A stretch of 8,844 nt of DNA, taken from positions 1-8,844 of the forward strand of contig JAILSA010000036.1 in the NCBI GenBank assembly GCA_024697885.1, written 5' to 3'. The position numbers and the translations under genes are program-made. This DNA is from Eubacterium sp. GTDB taxonomy: Bacteria; Bacillota; Clostridia; Lachnospirales; Lachnospiraceae. Position 1 is the stretch's first letter, and each line of letters starts with the position of its first letter. Positions 1 through 5,959 of this stretch are shown here, one piece after another. The notes under the pieces are model-generated. The model was not told the DNA's origin. It made no database searches and saw nothing but the letters and a program-made list of their open reading frames with translations.

Positions 1-1
1 G

Positions 2-544
2 GCCCTTCGTAAGTTGACTGCTGTTATTAACAAGTCCAATTGTACTGTTATTTTTATTAACCAGCTCCGCGAGAAGATTGGAGTTATGTTTGGAAATCCA
101 GAGACTACCACAGGTGGACGAGCTCTTAAGTTCTACTCCTCTGTTCGTCTGGATGTTCGCCGCGTAGAGACCTTGTCTCAGGCGGGGGAGAAGATTGGAA
201 ACCATGTTCGTGTCAAGGTGGTAAAGAACAAGGTGGCTCCTCCATTCCAGGAGGCAGAGTTTGATATTATGTTTGGTAAGGGAATTTCCCGTGAGGGCGA
301 TGTGCTTGATTTGGCAGCCAAGTGCGACATTGTGCAAAAGAGTGGCGCCTGGTATTCCTACAAGGGAGAGCGCATTGGCCAGGGTAGGGAGAATGCCAAG
401 AACTACCTGGCAGAGAGGCCAGAGGTTTTCGCTGAGATTGATCAGGCAGTGAGAGCTAAGTACCTGAATCCTGAGGAAGAGGAAACTGCAGAAGAGGCGA
501 AGCCAGCCAAGTCTTCTAAGAAGGGTGAAGAGGCTACTAAGTAA
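2..544 (+). CDS. recA: RecA recombinase, C-terminal half (5' truncated by window edge)
   Basis: RecA polymerises on single-stranded DNA using ATP, drives homologous strand exchange and stimulates LexA self-cleavage in the SOS response; it acts in the cytoplasm on DNA. The reading frame is open from base 2 and gives 180 residues, matching about residue 174 onward of E. coli RecA, so the Walker A and B region lies outside the window. Visible hallmarks are the FINQLR segment (INQ corresponds to the nucleotide-sensing Gln194 of E. coli) and the DNA-binding loop L2, GNPETTTGG, followed by RALKFY. The C-terminal domain segments RVKVVKNK and GAWYSYKGE are also present. The protein ends in a charged tail rich in Glu and Lys ([11 protein letters not shown] and onward); acidic tails in this family damp DNA binding. 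TAA ends the gene at 542-544, and an intrinsic terminator follows. The true start is upstream of the window. Confidence 0.98.
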   Translation, partial: ALRKLTAVINKSNCTVIFINQLREKIGVMFGNPETTTGGRALKFYSSVRLDVRRVETLSQAGEKIGNHVRVKVVKNKVAPPFQEAEFDIMFGKGISREGDVLDLAAKCDIVQKSGAWYSYKGERIGQGRENAKNYLAERPEVFAEIDQAVRAKYLNPEEEETAEEAKPAKSSKKGEEATK

Positions 545-570
545 TTTTTGACTCTACTACAATGAAATAT

Positions 571-616
571 AAGGACCGCTAGTGGCAGCTAAGACTTGCC
601 CGGCGGTTCCTTTTTT
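571..616 (+). terminator. Intrinsic terminator after recA
   Basis: The outer stem pairs 571-579 (AAGGACCGC) with 603-612 (GCGGTTCCTT), nine base pairs with one bulged T at 607. A small inner stem can form between GGCA (584-587) and TGCC (597-600). A run of six T residues (611-616) follows immediately, the classical rho-independent layout. It lies between recA and recX, so recX would be transcribed only by read-through unless it has its own promoter; none is clear in this gap. Confidence 0.8.
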
Positions 617-632
617 CTAAAGAGATAAATAT

Positions 633-639
633 AAGGGGG
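633..639 (+). promoter_or_regulatory. Ribosome binding site that sets a TTG start for recX
   Basis: The sequence AAGGGGG ends seven bases before TTG at 647-649. No ATG or GTG in the same frame lies near this site; the first in-frame ATG (686-688) is inside the family-conserved first helix and has no well-placed Shine-Dalgarno. This supports TTG as the start, which would keep RecX translation modest. Confidence 0.75.
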
Positions 640-646
640 CAGGGGA

Positions 647-1108
647 TTGGAAGAAGAGGAGATTAAGAAGGCTACCAAAAAAGCCATGGACCTTTTACTC
701 CTAAAGGACCGCACGGTCAAGGAATTGCAGGACCGGCTGGCCAAGGCCGGTTTTTCCCCGGAGGCTGTGAAGGGGGCCATAGACTATGTGGACTCCTATG
801 GTTACCTAGACGATGAGCGCTATGCCAGAACCTATCTGGACTACCATAAGGGCCAGAGGAGCCGGAGAGAGCTTGCTTACAAATTGGAACAAAAGGGCAT
901 CAGCAGGGAGACAGTGACCCTGGTTCTAGAGGACTACCAGGGGCAGGATGAGAGAGAGGCTGTGACCAGACTTTTGACCAAGCGCCTCAAGGGAAGGGAT
1001 CCAAGGGAATTGACCTATGAGGACTGGCAGAAGCATTTGGCCTATCTGGCCAGAAAGGGCTATAGCCTGCCAGTGGCCAAAGGAATAATTGAAGAGATGA
1101 AGGCTTGA
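647..1108 (+). CDS. recX: Regulatory protein RecX
   Basis: RecX binds RecA and RecA filaments and modulates, usually inhibits, recombinase and coprotease activity. The product is 153 residues, near the short (E. coli-like, about 166 aa) form of the family and much shorter than B. subtilis RecX. It is all helical and charged, built from repeated three-helix units. The family signature is GYLDDERYAR at residues 52-61, followed by GQRSRRELAYKLEQKGIS (about 69-86). The N-terminal helix KKAMDLLLLKDRTVKEL (about 11-27) requires the TTG start at 647, since starting at Met14 would cut it. Position directly after recA is the usual context. Expression is probably low: an intrinsic terminator precedes it and the start is TTG. 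The TGA stop (1106-1108) lies within the -35 box of the next promoter. Confidence 0.93.
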   Translation: MEEEEIKKATKKAMDLLLLKDRTVKELQDRLAKAGFSPEAVKGAIDYVDSYGYLDDERYARTYLDYHKGQRSRRELAYKLEQKGISRETVTLVLEDYQGQDEREAVTRLLTKRLKGRDPRELTYEDWQKHLAYLARKGYSLPVAKGIIEEMKA

Positions 1109-1134
1109 CAAGGGGATAACCGCTTGTGTATAAT
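1105..1134 (+). promoter_or_regulatory. Consensus sigma-A promoter for glmM
   Basis: TTGACA at 1105-1110 and TATAAT at 1129-1134 are separated by 18 bp; both hexamers match the housekeeping consensus at all six positions. The predicted start is about G1141, leaving a leader of roughly 82 nt before glmM. The -35 box overlaps the recX stop codon. It probably drives glmM and tig, and possibly the downstream protease genes, because no convincing terminator follows tig. Confidence 0.88.
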
Positions 1135-1150
1135 GTTTAAGTCTGTTGTT

Positions 1151-1169
1151 ATGGGCGTAGTGCGTCCAT
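1151..1169 (+). promoter_or_regulatory. Leader hairpin 1 upstream of glmM
   Basis: ATGGGCG (1151-1157) can pair with CGTCCAT (1163-1169) through seven pairs, one of them G-U, around the five-base loop TAGTG. T1169-T1172 overlap and follow the 3' arm. It could be a weak pause or terminator, or end read-through from recX, but the U run is short. A seven-codon ATG-to-TAG reading frame (1151-1174) overlaps it without a visible ribosome binding site. Confidence 0.4.
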
Positions 1170-1179
1170 TTTAGAAATG

Positions 1180-1223
1180 TTTGCCTTTTGTCTCATGGGG
1201 AAAAGGCGGATAGGAGAACAAAA
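1180..1223 (+). promoter_or_regulatory. Candidate two-state leader around the glmM ribosome binding site
   Basis: State A pairs GCCTTTT (1183-1189) perfectly with AAAAGGC (1201-1207) and can be extended to ten pairs (1180-1189 with 1201-1210) using two U-G wobbles and one U-A. It leaves the Shine-Dalgarno AGGAG (1212-1216) free. State B pairs TTTTGTCTC (1186-1194) with GAGAACAAAA (1214-1223), nine pairs with A1218 bulged. It covers part of the Shine-Dalgarno and the first base of the ATG. The states share bases 1186-1189 and exclude each other. That the complementarities exist is direct observation; a switching role is inference. Confidence 0.4.
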
Positions 1224-2569
1224 TGAAATACTTTGGAACAGATGGTTTTCGCGGTGAGGCAAATGTGGATTTGACCGTAGAACATGCATACAAAGTAGGC
1301 AGATATTTGGGTTATCACTACCAGAAGGACGACCACAAGGTTAGGGTTGTTATTGGAAAGGATACCAGACTGTCTGGATATATGTATGAATCGGCCTTGG
1401 TTTCCGGTTTGACCGCCAGCGGTGCAGATGTATACGAGCTGCATGTAACCACAACCCCTAGTGTATCTTATCTGATTTTAGAGGAAGGCTTTGATTGCGG
1501 AATCATGATCAGTGCCAGTCACAATCCATATTTCGACAATGGAATTAAGGTGATTAACGGCCAGGGATTCAAGCTTGAGCCTGAGGTCGAGGAGCAGATT
1601 GAGAGATACATTGACGGTGAGATTGGAGAGATTCCACTCGCCAGGAAAGAAAAGATTGGAAGATGCCACGATTACTCTTCAGGAAGAGAAAAGTACAAGG
1701 AGCATCTGAAAAGTCTTGCCAAGCAAAGCTTTGATGGAAAGACAGTTGCCCTGGATTTATCCAACGGTTCCGCTTCTGTTATGGCTAGAGAGATTTTCGA
1801 GGCCTTAGGAGCCCAGGTAATCGCCCAGCACGACGAGCCCAATGGAACTAATATTAACAGGGACTGCGGTTCTACCCATATTGAGAGCTTGCAGAGTCTG
1901 ATGTACGATACAGGCGCTGACATTGGTTTCGCCTACGACGGTGACGCCGACCGATGCCTGGCTGTGGACGACGAGGGCAAGATTATAGATGGAGACCACA
2001 TTTTATACCTGTGTGGCAAGTATCTCAAGGAGCAAAATAAGCTCTCCAAGGATACTGTAGTTACCACCGTAATGTCCAACATGGGACTTTACAAGGCTTT
2101 TGACAGCCTGGGAATTTCCTATGAGCAGACAGGTGTAGGTGACAAATATGTTTGTGAAAATATGATGGCCAATGATTACTCCATTGGTGGAGAACAATCC
2201 GGTCATATTATATTTAAAGAGCACGCTGTGACAGGAGATGGAATTTTGACTTCCCTCATGGTGATGGAGGCCTGGTTGGCTTCTGGCAAGCCCCTGTCTG
2301 AGCTCACCAAGGAGCTGAGGATTTATCCACAGATTTTGATTAATGTCAAGGTCAAGGACAAGTTGGCAGCTCGCGAGGATGAGGATGTCAAGAAGGCAGA
2401 ACAAGAAGTTACAGAGGCTTTGGGACAGTCAGGAAGACTGCTGCTTCGCGAAAGCGGAACAGAACCACTGATTCGTGTAATGGTTGAGGCCGAGACGGAT
2501 GAGATGTGCAAAGAGAACGCGATGAAAATCGTAGAAGTATTAAAAGCAAAAAATCATGCAGTAGAGTAA
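1223..2569 (+). CDS. glmM: Phosphoglucosamine mutase GlmM
   Basis: GlmM interconverts glucosamine-6-phosphate and glucosamine-1-phosphate, the cytosolic step leading to UDP-GlcNAc for peptidoglycan and other envelope polymers. At 448 residues it has the normal length of this alpha-D-phosphohexomutase family. The N-terminus KYFGTDGFRGEAN is typical. The phosphoserine loop ISASHNP (96-102) contains the catalytic Ser99, the magnesium loop is DGDADR (239-244), the sugar-binding loop is GGEQSGH (322-328), and the phosphate-binding loop is RESGTEPLIRVM (409-420). All are intact. The N-terminal motif and length favour GlmM over phosphomannomutase or phosphoglucomutase paralogs. ATG 1223 is preceded by AGGAG (1212-1216) at six bases. 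The gene is first behind a strong promoter and lies 21 nt before tig, so the two are probably co-transcribed. Its placement between recX and tig is unexpected, as glmM often neighbours cdaA/cdaR or glmS. Confidence 0.96.
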   Translation: MKYFGTDGFRGEANVDLTVEHAYKVGRYLGYHYQKDDHKVRVVIGKDTRLSGYMYESALVSGLTASGADVYELHVTTTPSVSYLILEEGFDCGIMISASHNPYFDNGIKVINGQGFKLEPEVEEQIERYIDGEIGEIPLARKEKIGRCHDYSSGREKYKEHLKSLAKQSFDGKTVALDLSNGSASVMAREIFEALGAQVIAQHDEPNGTNINRDCGSTHIESLQSLMYDTGADIGFAYDGDADRCLAVDDEGKIIDGDHILYLCGKYLKEQNKLSKDTVVTTVMSNMGLYKAFDSLGISYEQTGVGDKYVCENMMANDYSIGGEQSGHIIFKEHAVTGDGILTSLMVMEAWLASGKPLSELTKELRIYPQILINVKVKDKLAAREDEDVKKAEQEVTEALGQSGRLLLRESGTEPLIRVMVEAETDEMCKENAMKIVEVLKAKNHAVE

Positions 2570-2590
2570 GAAAGAGAGGAAATTACAAAA

Positions 2591-3922
2591 ATGACTTATA
2601 CAGTTGAGAATTTAGAGAAGAGCATGGCAAAGGTAACAATTACAGTTGAGGCAGCTAAGTTTGACGAGGCTGTTGAGAAGTCCTTCCACAAGAACAGAGG
2701 CAAGTTCCAGATTCCTGGTTTCCGCCGTGGAAAAGCTTCCCGCAAAATGATCGAGAAGACTTATGGCGAAGGCGTTTTCTATGAAGATGCAGCTAACTTT
2801 GTAATCGATGAGGCCTATGCTGAGTTCTACGATGAGAACAGAGCAAAGAAGGAGCTTGAGATTGCTTCTCGTCCAGAAATCGACCTGGTTGATTTCGGAG
2901 CTGGTAAGGATTTTGTATTCACAGCGACAATGGCTGTAAAACCAGAGGTTACTTTGGGCGACTACAAGGGTGTTGAGGTGACTAAGCGTGAGGCCAAGAT
3001 TATGGCGGCAGATGTTAACGCTGAGATCGACCGCATCAGAGAGCAGAACAGCCGTATGATCACAGTAGAGGATCGCGGAATTAAGAAAAATGACACAGCA
3101 GTAATCGACTTCGAGGGCTTCGTAGACGGAGAGGCATTCGAGGGCGGTAAGGGAACAGATTATCCATTGGTAATCGGTTCCGGTTCCTTTATTGACAACT
3201 TCGAGGACCAGTTGGTTGGCAAGAAGGTTGGAGAGAGCCTTGATGTAGAGGTTACTTTCCCAGAAGAGTATCACGCTGAGAACCTTAAGGGTAAACCGGC
3301 ACTCTTCAAGGTAACTGTAAAGGAGATTAAGGTAAAAGAGCTTCCTGCTGCAGACGATGAGTTCGCTAGCGAGGTTTCTGAATTCGAGACTCTCAAAGAG
3401 TACAAGGCAAGCATTAAGAAAGACTTGACAGCTAAGAAGACAGAGGCTAACAAGAGAGAGAAAGAGAACGAGGCAGTAGAGAAGGTTGTTGAGAATATGA
3501 CAGTTGAAATTCCTGCACCAATGATGGAGGCAGAGACTCAGCAGATGATTCAGGAGTTTGCACAGAACCTTCAGATGCAGGGAATCAGCATTGATCAGTA
3601 CATGCAGATGACAGGCATGAACCCACAGGGACTTATGAGTCAGATGCAGCCACAGGCAGAGCAGAGAATTAAGACAAGACTTGCACTTGAGGCAGTAGTT
3701 AAGGCTGAGAACATTGAGGTTTCAGATGCTGATATCGACGCTGAGATCGAGGAGATGGCTAAGCAGTACAACATGGAAGCAGACAAGATCAAAGAGACTC
3801 TTGGAGACGCTGGTAAAGAGCAGCTTTCCGCTGATATTGCCAACAAGAAGGCAGTTGCCTTGATTACTGACAGCGCTAAGGAAGTAGAGAAGGCAGAAGA
3901 GGAGACCAAGGAGGAAGAGTAA
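2591..3922 (+). CDS. tig: Trigger factor (ribosome-associated chaperone and peptidyl-prolyl isomerase)
   Basis: Trigger factor docks at the ribosomal tunnel exit, shields nascent chains and catalyses prolyl isomerisation. The 443-residue protein has the full three-domain layout. The N-terminal ribosome-binding domain (about 1-115) carries the signature IPGFRRGKAS (41-50), in which FRRGK contacts the large subunit. The FKBP-like domain (about 150-245) includes DTAVIDFEGFVDGEAFEGG and the conserved IGSGSFIDNFEDQLVG (195-210). The C-terminal arm domain (about 250-430) follows, and the protein ends in the acidic stretch EKAEEETKEEE. Residues 311-358 are unusually rich in Met and Gln. ATG 2591 follows AGAGGA (2575-2580) at ten bases. 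It sits 21 nt after glmM and 66 nt before clpP. The tig-clpP-clpX-lon order is common in Clostridia and links folding to proteolysis. Confidence 0.97.
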   Translation: MTYTVENLEKSMAKVTITVEAAKFDEAVEKSFHKNRGKFQIPGFRRGKASRKMIEKTYGEGVFYEDAANFVIDEAYAEFYDENRAKKELEIASRPEIDLVDFGAGKDFVFTATMAVKPEVTLGDYKGVEVTKREAKIMAADVNAEIDRIREQNSRMITVEDRGIKKNDTAVIDFEGFVDGEAFEGGKGTDYPLVIGSGSFIDNFEDQLVGKKVGESLDVEVTFPEEYHAENLKGKPALFKVTVKEIKVKELPAADDEFASEVSEFETLKEYKASIKKDLTAKKTEANKREKENEAVEKVVENMTVEIPAPMMEAETQQMIQEFAQNLQMQGISIDQYMQMTGMNPQGLMSQMQPQAEQRIKTRLALEAVVKAENIEVSDADIDAEIEEMAKQYNMEADKIKETLGDAGKEQLSADIANKKAVALITDSAKEVEKAEEETKEEE

Positions 3923-3945
3923 TTTCTCCCCAGGTCCTGTAAGAT

Positions 3946-3974
3946 ATAAGAAGAGTCAGAAATACATAAGAAGA
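3946..3974 (+). repeat. Nine-base direct repeat upstream of clpP
   Basis: ATAAGAAGA occurs at 3946-3954 and again at 3966-3974, a period of 20 bp or about two helical turns, ending just before the clpP Shine-Dalgarno (GGAGG, 3977-3981). The spacing would suit a dimeric regulator, but the purine-rich repeat may be chance. It does not match the CtsR heptad repeat. No clear -35/-10 pair is seen in the 66-nt tig-clpP gap; TATAAG (3945-3950) lacks a -35 partner. Confidence 0.35.
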
Positions 3975-3988
3975 ACGGAGGGTGACTT

Positions 3989-4591
3989 ATGGCATTAGTA
4001 CCTTACGTCATTGAGCAGACAAGCCGTGGCGGTGAGCGCTCATATGATATTTTCTCCCGACTTTTGAAAGAGAGAATTATCTTTTTGGGCGATGAAGTAA
4101 ATGACCAGACAGCAAGTTTGGTTGTGGCACAGTTATTATTCTTGGAGTCTGAGGATCCAAATAAGGACATTCAGCTCTATATCAATAGCCCAGGTGGTTC
4201 TGTGACTGCTGGTATGGCTATTTATGACACCATGAACTATGTGAAATGCGATGTATCTACAATTTGTATCGGTATGGCAGCTAGTATGGGAGCATTCCTG
4301 CTCTCAAGTGGAGCTAAGGGCAAGAGACTTGCCCTGCCTAATGCTGAGGTTATGATTCATCAGCCATCTGGTGGAGCCAGAGGACAGGCAACTGAGATTC
4401 AGATTGTGGCAGAAAACATTCTGAAAACAAAGCAGAAGTTAAATGAAATTTTAGCGGCAAACACAGGACAGACAGTAGAGCAAATCGCACAGGATACAGA
4501 GCGTGACAACTTCATGACCGCTCAGGAAGCAATGGATTACGGCTTGATTGATGAAATCGTTGTCAACCGTAAGGACAAAAAGGAAGATTAG
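3989..4591 (+). CDS. clpP: ATP-dependent Clp protease proteolytic subunit ClpP
   Basis: ClpP forms a barrel of two heptameric rings that degrades proteins fed in by AAA+ unfoldases such as ClpX. The 200-residue protein is of family length. The catalytic triad is complete: Ser99 in GMAASMG (95-101), His124 in MIHQP (122-126) and Asp173 in ERDN (171-174). The oxyanion-forming [11 protein letters not shown] segment (65-75) and the handle-region [10 protein letters not shown] (128-137) are present. The N-terminus [21 protein letters not shown] is standard, with the axial loop beginning near residue 11 and a short self-processed propeptide expected. ATG 3989 follows the strong Shine-Dalgarno GGAGG (3977-3981) at seven bases. 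It lies directly upstream of its partner clpX, separated by a 13-bp hairpin. No CtsR box is seen upstream, so classical heat-shock control of this copy is not supported. Confidence 0.98.
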   Translation: MALVPYVIEQTSRGGERSYDIFSRLLKERIIFLGDEVNDQTASLVVAQLLFLESEDPNKDIQLYINSPGGSVTAGMAIYDTMNYVKCDVSTICIGMAASMGAFLLSSGAKGKRLALPNAEVMIHQPSGGARGQATEIQIVAENILKTKQKLNEILAANTGQTVEQIAQDTERDNFMTAQEAMDYGLIDEIVVNRKDKKED

Positions 4592-4599
4592 AATTCATA

Positions 4600-4637
4600 G
4601 GAGAATGGTGCCCCTTATTTTTGTGGCGCCATTTTCC
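4600..4637 (+). terminator. Hairpin between clpP and clpX, possible attenuator or mRNA end
   Basis: Bases 4600-4612 pair with 4625-4637 in a 13-bp stem with two G-U wobbles around a 12-nt T-rich loop. A shorter stem (4606-4612 with 4625-4631) is followed by four T residues (4632-4635), the usual intrinsic layout, although the full stem uses those T residues and ends in CCC. A weak terminator with read-through, or a 3'-end stabiliser for clpP mRNA, are both possible. No convincing promoter for clpX follows; TATAAA (4640-4645) has no good -35. Confidence 0.55.
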
Positions 4638-4663
4638 CGTATAAAGAATAAAGAGAGGTAATT

Positions 4664-5956
4664 ATGGCAGGAAAAACTAACGACAATACACCGCGTGTAG
4701 TATGCTCCTTTTGTGGAAGAAGCGAAAAGCAGGTTCACAAGCTGATTGCGGGGCCAGGCGGCGTTTATATTTGTGATGAATGTGTAGATCTCTGCGAGGA
4801 AATTATTGCAGAGGAAGAATTTGATAACTATGAGGGAAGTCAGGAAGAGGGAGAAATCAATCTTCTCAAACCAAAGGAAATCAAGGAGTTTTTGGACGAG
4901 TATGTAGTGGGCCAGGAGGATGCCAAGAAGGCTCTCTCCGTTGCGGTTTACAACCACTACAAGAGAATCCTCAACGGTGCCAAAATCGATATTGAGCTCC
5001 AGAAGAGCAATATTTTGATGGTGGGACCAACCGGTTCCGGTAAGACCTACCTGGCTCAGACCCTGGCCAAGATTTTGAATGTGCCATTTGCCATTGCAGA
5101 TGCCACAACCCTGACAGAGGCCGGCTATGTGGGTGAGGATGTGGAAAATATCCTTCTCAAACTGATCCAGGCGGCGGACTATGACATTAAGAGAGCAGAG
5201 CATGGAATTATTTATCTGGACGAGATTGATAAGATTACCAAAAAGTCCGAGAATGTATCCATTACTCGTGATGTATCCGGTGAGGGCGTACAGCAGGCTC
5301 TTTTGAAAATTTTAGAGGGAACAGAGGCCAGCGTGCCACCTCAGGGAGGAAGAAAACACCCACAGCAGGAGTTCTTCCATATTGACACCAGCAACATCCT
5401 CTTTATCTGTGGTGGAGCCTTCGATGGTCTGGACAAAATTATCGGTTCTCGAATCGACAAGAAATCCATTGGATTTAACGCCGAGGTAGGCAGTGTGACA
5501 GACCAGAATGTGGGAGAACTCTTTAAGCAGGTTTTGCCACAGGATTTTGTGAAGTTTGGTTTGATTCCTGAGTTTATCGGCCGTGTGCCAGTGACGGTAG
5601 CCCTTGACCTCTTGACAGAGGAGGCTTTGAAGGAGATTTTGGTTCGACCAAAGAATGCCATTCCCAAGCAGTACAAGAAGCTTCTTGAGCTAGATGGCAT
5701 CAGCCTGAGCTTTGAGGATGAGGCCTTAGCGGAGGTGTCCAGACTTTCCAACGAGAGAAAGACAGGAGCCCGTGGACTTCGAGCAATCCTTGAGAGCAGT
5801 ATGATGGACTACATGTACGAACTTCCATCCTGCCAGGATGTTAAGGAGTGCATTATTACAAAGGGAGTCATCCAGGGACAGGAGGAGCCAAAGCTTCTCG
5901 GTGTCAATGGTGAGCCCAAGGAAATGTTAATTGAGAACAAAGAGGAAAGTGCTTAA
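4664..5956 (+). CDS. clpX: ATP-dependent Clp protease ATP-binding subunit ClpX
   Basis: ClpX is the hexameric AAA+ unfoldase that recognises tagged substrates (for example ssrA) and threads them into ClpP. The 430-residue protein is complete. The N-terminal zinc-binding domain has Cys14, Cys17, Cys37 and Cys40. The AAA+ module shows Walker A GPTGSGKT (121-128), pore loop GYVG (154-157), Walker [10 protein letters not shown] (182-190, with Asp186 and Glu187), the RKH pore loop (230-232), the ClpP-docking IGF loop (269-271), the arginine finger in EFIGR (Arg307) and sensor 2 GARGLR (368-373, with Arg370). The presence of IGF confirms that it can dock ClpP. ATG 4664 follows AGAGG at about five bases. 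The stop TAA (5954-5956) is only one codon from the lon start and in the same frame. It forms an operon-like unit with clpP upstream and lon downstream. Confidence 0.98.
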   Translation: MAGKTNDNTPRVVCSFCGRSEKQVHKLIAGPGGVYICDECVDLCEEIIAEEEFDNYEGSQEEGEINLLKPKEIKEFLDEYVVGQEDAKKALSVAVYNHYKRILNGAKIDIELQKSNILMVGPTGSGKTYLAQTLAKILNVPFAIADATTLTEAGYVGEDVENILLKLIQAADYDIKRAEHGIIYLDEIDKITKKSENVSITRDVSGEGVQQALLKILEGTEASVPPQGGRKHPQQEFFHIDTSNILFICGGAFDGLDKIIGSRIDKKSIGFNAEVGSVTDQNVGELFKQVLPQDFVKFGLIPEFIGRVPVTVALDLLTEEALKEILVRPKNAIPKQYKKLLELDGISLSFEDEALAEVSRLSNERKTGARGLRAILESSMMDYMYELPSCQDVKECIITKGVIQGQEEPKLLGVNGEPKEMLIENKEESA

Positions 5957-5959
5957 TAT

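Noticed and set aside
548..573. Possible recX promoter, TTGACT with TATAAG
   Set aside because: The spacer is only 14 bp, too short for a sigma-A promoter, and transcription would pass straight into the recA terminator.
1151..1174. Seven-codon leader peptide upstream of glmM (ATG to TAG)
   Set aside because: No Shine-Dalgarno precedes it and its codons show no run of a regulated amino acid; it overlaps leader hairpin 1 by chance as far as can be seen.
1177..1260. Small ATG-started frame overlapping the glmM start out of frame
   Set aside because: It lacks a ribosome binding site, whereas glmM has a good one at 1212-1216; the product has no recognisable features.
2612..3274. 220-residue open frame on the minus strand opposite tig
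   Set aside because: It is a shadow of the codon bias of tig, has no Shine-Dalgarno or promoter of its own, shows no recognisable motif, and the + strand protein is fully conserved trigger factor.
3924..3982. Long-range pairing of TTCTCC (3924-3929) with the clpP Shine-Dalgarno GGAGGG (3977-3982)
   Set aside because: It has only six pairs, two of them wobbles, across about 47 nt, which is too weak and too common to claim.
3923..3988. CtsR heat-shock operator in front of clpP
   Set aside because: The tandem GGTCAAA heptads expected for CtsR are absent; only single AGGTC and AGTCA fragments occur.
4595..5203. 202-residue minus-strand open frame covering the clpP-clpX gap and the start of clpX
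   Set aside because: It lies opposite the well-supported clpX N-terminus and reads through the hairpin. Composition is a mirror of clpX, with no family resemblance.
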